Positions 46,801 through 54,857 of a DNA stretch of 61,236 nt are shown here, piece after piece. The DNA is from Pseudomonas syringae. Lineage in GTDB: Bacteria > Pseudomonadota > Gammaproteobacteria > Pseudomonadales > Pseudomonadaceae. The stretch is from assembly GCF_021606685.1 (NCBI RefSeq), contig NZ_WKCB01000026.1, positions 1 through 61,236 of the forward strand, written 5' to 3'. The translations under genes were made by a program, and so were the position numbers. The notes below the pieces were generated by a model. The model saw nothing but the letters and a program-made list of their open reading frames with translations. It ran no database searches and was not told the origin of the DNA. Numbering within the stretch: the first letter of the stretch is position 1; the number at the start of each line of letters is the position of its first letter.

Positions 46801-47364
46801 GACGCTGATCACCGTGGTACGGGTGACGTCCTGATTGCGCGCGATCCGGAACGACTGCTCCATCGCCACCGCATCCGCGTATTCCTGGCGAATCGCGTCG
46901 GTCAGGCCCTTGCCTCGGCCGGCCTTCACCGCCGCGCGGTAGTCGCCGCTCTGGCGTTGCAGGTCGATCATCGATTGCGCGTACTTGTTCCACTCAGCTT
47001 GCAGCGACTCCAGGCGCTTGAGGCGATCCACCTGCTGCGGGTTGTCCGCTACCAGCTCCTGCAAATTGCGCAAATCGCCAATGATCCGCGGCTTGGCCAC
47101 TTCATACGGGTCCAGAAAATGCTCATCGCCGGTGATCAGGAAGCCGCGCAGGCCGGTTTCCAGGTCCACCGTCAGCTTGGACGACTCATTGAGGTTGTTG
47201 ATGACCCGGTCGGTGTGTTCCACCCACTGGATCACCGACAGCAGATAAGTGATCAGGCAGACAAAAAACACCGCGCTGAGCACGCCCACACCAAGAGGCA
47301 ACGCCACATTTCGGCCGAGCAGTGTTCGGAAGCTCTTTTCATCGACTGACGACGCGGGAGTCAT
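43867..47364 (-). CDS. CHASE3-GAF hybrid histidine kinase with three receivers
   Basis: A 1165-residue membrane kinase. TM1 (about 20-42), periplasmic CHASE3 (ETGLRGFLITGDEHFLDPYEVAKP), TM2 (about 182-203), GAF (about 250-390), a long coiled coil (about 390-490), HisKA with His503 (FLANMSHELRTPLNSS) and HATPase (SGIGIAPDQQESIFEAFRQ, GGTGLGLSIS) come in that order. Three RECs follow with Asp823, Asp945 and Asp1092. I chose ATG 47364 because AAGG lies 7 bases upstream; an ATG at 47370 is also possible. It heads the operon with CheR, CheB and the REC-kinase, and is divergent from the toxin-like gene. Confidence 0.92.
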   Translation of the reverse strand: MTPASSVDEKSFRTLLGRNVALPLGVGVLSAVFFVCLITYLLSVIQWVEHTDRVINNLNESSKLTVDLETGLRGFLITGDEHFLDPYEVAKPRIIGDLRNLQELVADNPQQVDRLKRLESLQAEWNKYAQSMIDLQRQSGDYRAAVKAGRGKGLTDAIRQEYADAVAMEQSFRIARNQDVTRTTVISVTLYLVFVLGLSGVLAYIGRKNLLALSESYSANLASQQKIARRLEQQAWLRNGQTELAEQVLGQLTLNMLGRNILQFFAQYMGSAVSALYVREEHGGLRRVASYGFSRDQEQLEQSIYSDEGIVGQAAQLDRLIRLDDVPVGYFKVSSGLGDGPTRSVLVVPTSDDGRVNGVIELGFLRALDDRDVELLELIAGNIGTSIEAARYRQRLQEVLAETQQLNEELQVQQEELKTANEELEEQSRILKESQAHLETQQAELEQTNEQLAEQAQTLADQRDAMDRKNIELNQAQVELEDRADELQRSSKYKSEFLANMSHELRTPLNSSLILAKLLAENPQDNLSAEQVKFAESIYSAGNDLLNLINDILDISKVEAGKLDVRPENSSVARLIDGLRGMFEPLAADRKLGFQVQVQADAPLMLFTDRQRLEQILKNLLSNAVKFTEQGDVSLSVSRAPGEGIAFTVRDSGIGIAPDQQESIFEAFRQADGTTNRRYGGTGLGLSISRDLATLLGGYISVTSAPGKGSTFTLVLPEQYVERAEDAAPIEQPRQVVTAPVPTPVAISPLPLADLAHIPRFVDDRDKAPFTTRCILVVEDEPNFARILFDLAHELGYNCLVAHGADEGYNLAEEYSPDAILLDMRLPDHSGLTVLQRLKEHAKTRHIPVHVISVEDRVEAAMHMGAIGYAVKPTTREELKDVFARLEAKLTQKVKRVLLVEDDDLQRDSIARLIGDDDIEITDVGYAQAALDLLRTNVYDCMIIDLKLPDMLGNELLKRMATEDICSFPPVIVYTGRNLTRDEEAELRKYSRSIIIKGARSPERLLDEVTLFLHKVESQLSHDRQKMLKTARSRDKVFEGRKILLVDDDVRNIFALTSALEHKGAVVVIGRNGREAIDKLNEVDDIDLVLMDVMMPEMDGYEATTLIRQDPRWKKLPIIAVTAKAMKDDQERCLAAGSNDYLAKPIDLDRLFSLIRVWLPKMERI

Positions 47365-47641
47365 GGGCATGCCTTGTCCAAGTGGGAAAAAACGCAGAGT
47401 TTGCCCGAACTTGAGGGGCAAGGGCTATGTTTCTGCGTTGATTTGGCGCAAATGCCTACGCCATTCCTATAAGTTTCCTGCTGATTTACGTCGCAATTCG
47501 TCAGCTCGATTACACAAAAGAATACATATGCCAGTAACGAATCAGGAACGGATTCTCCTCCTCCCCACACTCAGAATCGCGCTTCAAGACCACGGAGGAT
47601 CTTTTGCGAGCTGCCATTTCTGACTAAAAAGGGTTATCCGA

Positions 47642-50600
47642 ATGAGCATTGCCAACGTGTCACCGCAATCCGTAAGCCTCCTGAGCAACGTTATCGTCGC
47701 AACGCCTGAAAACCCGACGCAAAGCCCGCCAAGCAATCCAGCAGAGTCAACACTTCAAAGCAACGCTGAGGCGCTTTCCCCTCCCCCAGTCAAGACCATC
47801 CGGCAACTGCTGGCCGATCAGGGCAGTCTGCGCAACCTGGCCAGCAAGCTCCGCGCGATCAGTGCACCGCCCGGGCCCAGGGCGAGGTTCATACACAGTT
47901 TGCACACTCATGTTCTGACGCCGAACCCGGAATCATCCTATGTCTCGAAGGAAGACAAGCCTTTGACCCTGGACGCCTTAATCAAAAACCTCGGCTTCAA
48001 ACTGCCGCGCGGCCCCGCCGAGGCCAACGCGTTAGCGCACGTGTTGGAGCAAAAGGCCGCGTCACTTGTTCTCGGGAATCTCGGTGGAGCGCTTTCCTGG
48101 CCAATACCGATGTCGCGAAACGACCAGGTCAGGCTCGCCAGCTTTCTCTTCTCCCCAGATACGGGTGTGCCAGGCTTGCCGCTGCCGCGTGATGGCAAAC
48201 GCACGCTCGGTTATCTGTTGAGCGGCAGTTCGGTAACGCCAAGCGACTTGCAAGACCCTCCCAAGGCCCTGCAAAAGTTACTCGACAGCCCAAAGGCTTT
48301 GGCCTTGGGGACAGCCCTGCAAACGTTTTTTGGAGGGGCATTCTCCGACGCCAGCATTTACGACTATGTGTTGGCGGCTATTCACATTGGGTTAGATCCC
48401 GACGCTAGCGTCTCGCGTCAGCGCAACCGAGAAGATGATATCGACCTGATGCAACCCGCATTTTTGGGGCGTTCACCCTCAACAGTTGTTGAACACCTGA
48501 CTCGTAGACTGATCAATTACGGACGGGCGACGACGGATTCCGCCAAACTCGGGGCGTATCTGCTGTTATCCAAGGAAAACCCGCAGTATTTAATCAAAGA
48601 TATCCCCGATCACGTCACAATCGGCAGCCAAGCCTGGACCGGCCTGACCATCGCAGCGCAAACCATAGAAGCCGAGCGGCCGGGCGCGGTGGCCGGTATG
48701 ACCTTTGCTCAAGTCATGAGCTACCCGGTAGGCACCGAGGATCGCTCGCCCGCCACCGAATACGCTCAAACCAAGGCCTTGGTGGACTGGGGTGTCGCCA
48801 ACGGTGTTATCAGCAGAAACGCCGACGACAGCTACATGCCGCAGCAGATCGAGCGCGTCAGAACCGAATTCAATCAGCAACTTGACGCGCGTCTGTCCGC
48901 CAGCAAAGAACTGAATAGGGAGATACCGACGCTAAAGGAAATCGCGCTCAAGGAACTGGAGAACCGATTTGGCGATCTGGGGGCGCTGTTCGAAGCGAAG
49001 GTGCTCGGTACAGATGCATACAACGGTGAATCGTCACAAATCGGCTTGGTTGGAACGCATTCGATGCTGGACATCGCCATGATGGGCATACCGAACCTGA
49101 GGCCCCTGGTGTCGAGCGACCCCCGCATACCGATCAAGGCGCTGAACGAAAACCTGAAATTTGACGCCTCGGTGGCTTTCGAGGAGCAATTTGCGGCCTC
49201 AATCAAACGGAAAAAGGACGCCGTCAGCACGACCATCAGACACCTGGTCACTGAGCTCACGTTGCAGGAACCTGACAGCCTTCGATCTGGAAAAATCAGC
49301 TTTTATCAAGAGGGCTCCTACACGCTGGGCACCGATCTATGGGGGACGACCCCAGGTCGGCATAAACCGGAGCTGATCCTTAAAACTGAACTGAGAGGCG
49401 TGGCACAGGCCTACGCCATCAACTTCAATGCAGGCACTATTAAACGAACGAGCCTGGACCGGGCCAAAGTTCAAGAATCAAGGCAAGGCAACGTGGTCTC
49501 TGCGACCAAAGAGTTCAAGCCCGCCGGCATGCCGTCGGAGCTTACCCATGAACAGCCAGTCAGCAACGTACCGCTCAACAGCTTCAACAGCCTGCGTGCA
49601 CATGCGATTGCCGACGCTTTTGTTGCACACCTTGAACTCGACGACCCCGCGATAAAAGAACAAGCCCGCGGGCAAACGACCCTGGACAAACTACAGGGCG
49701 GCCCCAAACCCCTCAGCGAGTTTTTGTTGAACCTGGTCCCCTTCAGGTCGGCCATTGTCAATTTCCAGAATGGAAACTACGGCGACGGCGCTTTCGATCT
49801 GACGCTGGATGTATTCGGCTTTCTAACGGCAGGTTTGGGGACCGCCGGCAAACTCATCAAGATTGGCCACTCCGCTCTGTCTAAGGGCACCAAGATCCTA
49901 AAGGGCGCCAAAGTGGTTGGCGCGGCTACGATTGGTGTACTCAACCCCCTGAGTGGTTTGGGGGATGTGGCGGCAGGCGCCGTGAAACTGGGCGACAACG
50001 GTGTACGCTTCTTGTTGGCCAAAGGTCGTCAGGCGGTCAACCAGCTCAAGGGCGCGACCGGCAGTTATAACCTGCTCAAGGCGGCTAGCAAAGAACTCGG
50101 GGTGGTCGCAACGGGCACTTATAAAGTCGGCGAACAGGCCTTCGAATGCGGCGCAGTGCTGAGCAATGGCAAGTGGTATGCCTTCCATCCAATTACCGGC
50201 CGCGCTTACGGCCCGGCACTGCCCATGTTTAACGCCAAAAGCATCGCGATGGGCGGTGAGATGCAAAACTTCAGAGTGTTGGACAATGGCCTGGGCATGT
50301 CCGAAGACATGACAAAACGCGGTCTCCGGCTGACGCTGGATGCCCACGGGGCGATTCCGCCGGGAGCAACCTCCGCCTACATGGATGTAAACGGTAACCT
50401 GCTCAGCCCCAATGAAATCCTGGATGTTTTGAAAGCGCACAACGTTGACCTGAACAAATACACCGAAATCCGTTTGACGATGTGCCATTCCGGAGAAGGC
50501 GCAGGGCAGTCCTTTGCAGCACAACTTGCCAGGCTTACCCATAAGCCCACTGAAGGCTTTTTAGGGGTGATGTACGGGGGTGGCGAATTAGAGGATGTCG

Positions 50601-50887
50601 CCGCACGCATGTTCAAGAATGGCGGCGCCAAGCAGCGCGAATATATTGAGCAAAATATCAACGGTCAGAAGAAAGCAGTGGTGAAGTATCAGCTGTCGAG
50701 TGTGACGCCCGACGGTCGAGGCGTATACACGGGCCTCCCTGACTACAACCCCGTTCGCTTCGATGCCGCTGGCGTACAGATGGCGGCGAAGCCGCCGCGT
50801 AAGGCTTACACGGCAGAAAAGGTGGAGGTATCGACAGGAGAGCGCAGGCATTCAGATATCGATTTATCCGAGTACGACCTCACCTGA
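47642..50887 (+). CDS. Large toxin-like protein with C-terminal caspase-like (clan CD) protease motif
   Basis: A 1081-residue protein with no signal peptide. The first 50 residues are Ser/Pro/Asn-rich. A long helical region follows (about 50-690). A hydrophobic, Gly/Ala-rich segment (about 695-785, GDGAFDLTLDVFGFLTAGLG) resembles the membrane-insertion region of large Pseudomonas dermonecrotic-toxin-type proteins. The C-terminal domain has strand-then-catalytic pairs LTLDAHG (His902-Gly903) and IRLTMCHSGEG (Cys948), 46 residues apart, as in clan CD peptidases (caspases, MARTX/TcdA CPD). GC content looks lower than its neighbours'. It is a single gene, with no immunity or chaperone gene evident. 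Secretion route and target unknown. Confidence 0.85.
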   Translation: MSIANVSPQSVSLLSNVIVATPENPTQSPPSNPAESTLQSNAEALSPPPVKTIRQLLADQGSLRNLASKLRAISAPPGPRARFIHSLHTHVLTPNPESSYVSKEDKPLTLDALIKNLGFKLPRGPAEANALAHVLEQKAASLVLGNLGGALSWPIPMSRNDQVRLASFLFSPDTGVPGLPLPRDGKRTLGYLLSGSSVTPSDLQDPPKALQKLLDSPKALALGTALQTFFGGAFSDASIYDYVLAAIHIGLDPDASVSRQRNREDDIDLMQPAFLGRSPSTVVEHLTRRLINYGRATTDSAKLGAYLLLSKENPQYLIKDIPDHVTIGSQAWTGLTIAAQTIEAERPGAVAGMTFAQVMSYPVGTEDRSPATEYAQTKALVDWGVANGVISRNADDSYMPQQIERVRTEFNQQLDARLSASKELNREIPTLKEIALKELENRFGDLGALFEAKVLGTDAYNGESSQIGLVGTHSMLDIAMMGIPNLRPLVSSDPRIPIKALNENLKFDASVAFEEQFAASIKRKKDAVSTTIRHLVTELTLQEPDSLRSGKISFYQEGSYTLGTDLWGTTPGRHKPELILKTELRGVAQAYAINFNAGTIKRTSLDRAKVQESRQGNVVSATKEFKPAGMPSELTHEQPVSNVPLNSFNSLRAHAIADAFVAHLELDDPAIKEQARGQTTLDKLQGGPKPLSEFLLNLVPFRSAIVNFQNGNYGDGAFDLTLDVFGFLTAGLGTAGKLIKIGHSALSKGTKILKGAKVVGAATIGVLNPLSGLGDVAAGAVKLGDNGVRFLLAKGRQAVNQLKGATGSYNLLKAASKELGVVATGTYKVGEQAFECGAVLSNGKWYAFHPITGRAYGPALPMFNAKSIAMGGEMQNFRVLDNGLGMSEDMTKRGLRLTLDAHGAIPPGATSAYMDVNGNLLSPNEILDVLKAHNVDLNKYTEIRLTMCHSGEGAGQSFAAQLARLTHKPTEGFLGVMYGGGELEDVAARMFKNGGAKQREYIEQNINGQKKAVVKYQLSSVTPDGRGVYTGLPDYNPVRFDAAGVQMAAKPPRKAYTAEKVEVSTGERRHSDIDLSEYDLT

Positions 50888-50894
50888 TCGATAA

Positions 50895-50931
50895 ACCCGG
50901 CTAAGCGCTTGGCAAGCCCTGTTTGCCGGGT
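50895..50931 (+). terminator. Possible terminator after the toxin-like gene
   Basis: ACCCGGC (50895-50901) and GCCGGGT (50925-50931) are perfect 7-bp arms; an internal GGCAA/TTGCC pair lies between them. It starts 8 bp after the stop. No T tract follows. Confidence 0.35.
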
Positions 50932-51079
50932 GCTCAGCCTGCTTTGCGCGACTTTTGCGCGCATTGCCGTCACAATGCTGGCATTCCAGGGAACTTACTT
51001 GGATCGACAAGACTCAGGGATCAGAGTGGTCGTTAAATAACCTAAGACCTACCTCTCCAACTCCTCAGGAATTTTCCCT

Positions 51080-51442
51080 ATGTGCGCTGCCCCCTCCACC
51101 ATCCTAGTAGTCGAAGACGACGCCATTGTGCGCATGCTGATCGTCGATGTCCTCGAAGAACTGGAGTTTTCGGTGGTTGAAGCAGCGGACGCTGAAGAGG
51201 CCTTGAAGGTGGTCGAAAACCCCAGCCAAGTCATCGACCTGATGATGACCGACGTGGGCCTGCCCGATATGGACGGCAAGCAACTGGCGACCAAAGTACG
51301 TGAACTGCGCCCCACCCTGCCCATCCTGTTTGCCAGCGGCTACGCGGAAAACATCGACGCATCCGCCGGTATGCAGGTTATTGCCAAGCCGTTCTCCATC
51401 GATCAGCTGCGCGATAAAGTCAAATCGATGCTTCCCGCCTAA
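51080..51442 (+). CDS. Single-domain response regulator
   Basis: A 120-residue stand-alone receiver with VEDDAIVR (acidic pocket), phospho-Asp58 in MMTDVGLPDMDG and KPFS near residue 104. It resembles the C-terminal receiver of the kinase at 39103-40773 (ISDVGLPGMNGRQLAEIGRQIRPDLKVLFITGYAE compared with TDVGLPDMDGKQLATKVRELRP). It may share phosphotransfer partners with the signalling island, from which it is separated by the toxin-like gene (inference). No output domain. Confidence 0.9.
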   Translation: MCAAPSTILVVEDDAIVRMLIVDVLEELEFSVVEAADAEEALKVVENPSQVIDLMMTDVGLPDMDGKQLATKVRELRPTLPILFASGYAENIDASAGMQVIAKPFSIDQLRDKVKSMLPA

Positions 51443-51867
51443 ACAACTAATTCCTTCAGGTTGCTAGCGCATCTGGGTTTAGCTGCTAATTTCAATCGAC
51501 ATGTCCTACAGCGTTTACGCATAAGGACAGCCCGAGCGCGGAGACGCTTTCGGGCCAGTCGCCATGGGCTGCCGCTGAGCCCCCGTCCCGATCCTCACAC
51601 TGGCTACACCTCGGCATTATCGACCTTAGCCTGTTCGATTCACCGGCTGGCGGCCATCGCCATCGACGCCTCGCCGCCCGGCTTGCTCGGTGCGCTGGTG
51701 CAGTACCAAAACGTTACATTCATAACCTGTCCCAAGGGCTGGTACCTGCGTTCCAGCCGCAGTTCACGTTGTTTGCAGGGATTAACGTGACGTTCGGCCA
51801 ATAAAACGGTTAACTCGGCGCTTTGATCCCACGCCCCAGAAAAGAACTCTTGGAAGGACGCAACAAC
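51443..51867. other. 425-bp gap, no gene seen
   Basis: Between the response regulator and the DUF1254-type gene. A short + frame at 51461-51790 has no recognisable start context or family features. A dyad GCCCGAGCG/CGCTTTCGGGC (about 51519-51552, with a bulge) may be a terminator. GGAAGGA at 51852-51858 is the ribosome binding site of the next gene. Confidence 0.5.
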
Positions 51868-53268
51868 ATGATTGGAAAACCGACGCGCCTGCTTGTGGCG
51901 AGCCTCTGGATACTGATGAGCAGCGGCGCTTGGGCCGACTTCACGGCAACCCCGAGCGAGGCCCGGGCCATCGCCAAGGAAGCCTACCTGTATGGCTACC
52001 CGGTCATTGAAATGTACAAGACGCTCTATACCCAGGCCGTCGACAAGGGCGGTGCCAACTTCAAGGCACCGTTCAACCGCATCGGCAATACCGCCCAGGT
52101 TTTTACCCCCAAGGACACCGCGTTCGTGACCCCGAACTCGGACACGCCCTACTCCTTCGTGTGGCTGGACCTGCGCAGCGAGCCGCAGGTGCTGACCCTG
52201 CCCAAGATCGAAGACAACCGCTACTACTCGGTGCAGTTGATCGACCTCTACACCCAGAATTTCGCCTACCTGGGCACCCGCAGCACCGGCAATAACGGCG
52301 GCCACTACATGATCGCCGGGCCCGACTGGAAAGGTCAGCAACCGGTGAACGTGGATCGCTTGGTCTACAGCGAAAGCAACATCGCCTACGCCCTGTACCG
52401 CACGCAGTTGTTTGATGAGAAGGACCTGAGCAAGGTCAAGCAGATCCAGAACGGCTATAAAGTGCAGCCGCTGAGTAGCTACGTGAAGCAAGCTGCTCCA
52501 CCCAAGGCGCCGCGGATCGACTGGCCCAAGCCAATGGCGACCATGACCGAAGGCCCGCAGCTGTTTCGCTACCTGAACTTCATGCTGGCGTTTGCCGCGC
52601 CGCAGGACAGCGAAAAAGACCTGCTGGCACGCTTTGCCAAGATCGGTATCGCCCCGGGCGCGCCGTTCAAGGTCAAGGACTTGACCGCCGAGCAGCGCAA
52701 GGCCCTGGAGGACGGAATCAGCGATGCCCGCGCCGAATTTGCGGCGTTCAAGAAAGACAAGATCGATACCCATCAGGTGCCCAGCGCCGACCTGTACGGC
52801 AGTCGCGACCACCTGCAAAACAACTACCTGTACCGCTATGCCGGCGCCGACATGAGAGTTTTCGGTAACTCCAGCGATGAGGCGGCCTACCTTGAGTACT
52901 TTGTCGACAGCGAAGGCAAACCCGCCAACGGCGCCCGGCACAGCTACACCCTGCACTTTGCCAAGGACCAACTGCCACCCGCCGACGCCTTCTGGTCGCT
53001 GACCATGTACGACGGCAAGACCAAGCTGCTGGTGCCCAACCACAAGAAACGCTACCTGATCAACTCGCGCATGCTGCCTGGCCTCAAGCGGGACGCCGAT
53101 GGCGGCCTGACCCTGGCCTTGCAGCACCACGAGCCGCCGAAAGCCGAACAGAGCAATTGGTTGCCAGCCCCACCCGGCCCGTTTTACGCAGTACTGCGCA
53201 TTTACCTGCCCAAGCCAGAGGTGGGTAATGGTCAATGGAAACTGCCACCGTTGACACCGCTCAAGTAA
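51868..53268 (+). CDS. Exported DUF1254/DUF1214 domain protein
   Basis: A 466-residue protein with a cleavable signal peptide (LLVASLWILMSSGAWA, then DFTATPSEA). The N-terminal DUF1254 domain (about 30-165) has AYLYGYPVIEMYKTLY and VTPNSDTPYSFVWLDLR. The C-terminal DUF1214 domain (about 340-460) has LHFAKDQLPPADAFWSLTMYDGKTKLLVPN and a GPFYAVLRIYLPKPE ending. The function of this family is unknown. ATG 51868 is preceded by GGAAGGA; an upstream ATG at 51823 would add 15 residues before the signal peptide. Confidence 0.88.
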   Translation: MIGKPTRLLVASLWILMSSGAWADFTATPSEARAIAKEAYLYGYPVIEMYKTLYTQAVDKGGANFKAPFNRIGNTAQVFTPKDTAFVTPNSDTPYSFVWLDLRSEPQVLTLPKIEDNRYYSVQLIDLYTQNFAYLGTRSTGNNGGHYMIAGPDWKGQQPVNVDRLVYSESNIAYALYRTQLFDEKDLSKVKQIQNGYKVQPLSSYVKQAAPPKAPRIDWPKPMATMTEGPQLFRYLNFMLAFAAPQDSEKDLLARFAKIGIAPGAPFKVKDLTAEQRKALEDGISDARAEFAAFKKDKIDTHQVPSADLYGSRDHLQNNYLYRYAGADMRVFGNSSDEAAYLEYFVDSEGKPANGARHSYTLHFAKDQLPPADAFWSLTMYDGKTKLLVPNHKKRYLINSRMLPGLKRDADGGLTLALQHHEPPKAEQSNWLPAPPGPFYAVLRIYLPKPEVGNGQWKLPPLTPLK

Positions 53269-53354
53269 CATCGCTTACCCGGTCGCAACAGAGTTAGACC
53301 GGGAGGATGCCGCCAACTCGTATTACGGTGGTTTGGCGGCCATTGAAACGCGGG

Positions 53355-54032
53355 CTACTTGCCTTGGTGCAGCTTGAGGTAGGACTGATGCAGGTCCGAT
53401 GCCCAACCATCGATCACGCCTTTGACGTCATCGGCTTTCATCACCTGCGCGTCGTTTTCCAGCGGTTTGCCGGTGCCCTTGCGCACCACTTGCGCGATGA
53501 CCTTGTTACTGGCGCCATCGAGGAACTGCGCCTCGGTGCCGAGGGTGGTTTCCTGGTCGCGGATGCCGGTGCCGGTGCTGACCGCTGCAGCCACCAGGGC
53601 CACCGGAATGAACTCATAGGGCTTGAGCCCTTCAGTCTTGCTGCTGACCGCGGTAATCGCCGCGCGCACCACAATCACCCCAGGGCCGGGGCCGTTGGCG
53701 AGGGGCAATGACTTGGCCAGCTCACGCTTGAGCGCCTGGTTGTAGTAGGTATTGATGCCGTTGAGGGTGCTGTCGGGGATCTTCGCGGTGGCCTGGGGCT
53801 TGGGGTAAAACTGGGTCGGTTCGATGTACACCGCGTGGTAGTGGCTCAGGTTGAGCGTGGGGTCGACCCAGCGCATGACCTCGGCGCCGGACGGCGACTT
53901 GGCTTCCTTGAGCTGGCTGTAGTCGGAAAGAAACCCCGAGTACTCGTCCGGTTGCGTCACCTTGCTGGCACAGCCGCTGATGCCGATTGATGCGACGCAC
54001 AACGTGCTGATCATTAGCCTTAGTTTCATCAT
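53355..54032 (-). CDS. DUF3313-like lipoprotein
   Basis: A 225-residue lipoprotein with lipobox G-I-S-G-C (Cys near residue 21) after MMKLRLMISTLCVASIGISG. The mature part has YSGFLSDYSQLKEAKSP, MRWVDPTLNLSHYHAVYIEP and ITAVSSKTEGLKPYEFIPVALVAAAVSTGTG, which fit the DUF3313 family of outer-membrane-associated lipoproteins. It is convergent with the DUF1254-type gene. Function unknown. The start could be either of two adjacent ATGs. Confidence 0.85.
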   Translation of the reverse strand: MMKLRLMISTLCVASIGISGCASKVTQPDEYSGFLSDYSQLKEAKSPSGAEVMRWVDPTLNLSHYHAVYIEPTQFYPKPQATAKIPDSTLNGINTYYNQALKRELAKSLPLANGPGPGVIVVRAAITAVSSKTEGLKPYEFIPVALVAAAVSTGTGIRDQETTLGTEAQFLDGASNKVIAQVVRKGTGKPLENDAQVMKADDVKGVIDGWASDLHQSYLKLHQGK

Positions 54033-54199
54033 TGAACTCCTTGGCAGTCATCATCGAAATACTGAGCTGTAGGTATAGCCAATCCTGGCGCGATAGCGCT
54101 TTTTTTCATCCGTTGGTTTGACAGGAATGCCGCCCGCGTAAACGCTGCACGAAGCTGGAGCACGCCGCAGAGCGTCCACGCATCAAGACAGTAGACCTC

Positions 54200-54694
54200 T
54201 TAGCCGCGTTCGCGCGGAATCAGGCTCTGTAACTGCGAGGCGAGGAAGTTGGCGTCGAAAGCAAAAGTGTCCGGGTCTTTCAGGCCGTTGGTTTTCTTCC
54301 ATAGCCAGTCGTTTTTATCCGCTGGCAGCACCAGCGAGACGCTGCCGTGGCGGGCGGCGGTCAGGCCCATGACCGCCACAGAGATCAGGCCGCCGGCGCC
54401 CATCACGTCCGGTACGAATTCCACGGTTTTGCCGGTGATTTGCACAATCAGTTTTTCGCTGCTGAAGGGTGACGTCTCCACCGGCACGCTCGGCCCGCTG
54501 GCCACATACGCCTCACGATGAACCTCCAGCAAGCCGACGCTTTTGACCGGCTGCAGCCATTGCTCGATCTGCCCGAACACCTCGTCGAGCTTTTGCGCCC
54601 AACGCGCCGACTGCAGGTCAAATTGCTGTTTCTTGTGCGCTTCGCTATCGGCGTAATGACGAAGCATCTCGCCCAGTTGCTGTACATCGTCCAT
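54200..54694 (-). CDS. Conserved-type hypothetical protein
   Basis: A 164-residue soluble protein without signal peptide. The N-terminal 60 residues are helical and charged (MLRHYADSEAHKKQQFDLQS, then WAQKLDEVFGQIEQWL). The remainder is strand-rich (KLIVQITGKTVEFVPDVMG, HGSVSLVLPADKNDWLWKK). Start MDDVQQLG is preferred over a reading 14 residues longer. I do not recognise the family. It stands alone; the 167-bp gap to the DUF3313 gene holds nothing recognisable. Confidence 0.7.
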   Translation of the reverse strand: MDDVQQLGEMLRHYADSEAHKKQQFDLQSARWAQKLDEVFGQIEQWLQPVKSVGLLEVHREAYVASGPSVPVETSPFSSEKLIVQITGKTVEFVPDVMGAGGLISVAVMGLTAARHGSVSLVLPADKNDWLWKKTNGLKDPDTFAFDANFLASQLQSLIPRERG

Positions 54695-54857
54695 TGCGGA
54701 TTTCCTTGGGTGAGCCAGGTAACGAACCCCGATCATGGCAGATGCGGCCGCTGCGCGGGTGGCTTAAAACTGCACCGGTGATTTCGTCGGCAACTGCGTA
54801 TGACTAATCCACGGCCGATGAGTAAGGTGGGGCTATCGTCTTTTTCAGGAGCACCCC

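Noticed and set aside
37604..47364. Classical chemotaxis operon
   Set aside because: CheA, CheW, CheY-with-FliM context and any MCP are absent; only CheB and CheR homologues occur, with hybrid kinases.
51640..53271. 543-codon - strand frame opposite the DUF1254-type gene
   Set aside because: The + strand protein has a signal peptide, ribosome binding site and two known domains; the antisense frame is a shadow.
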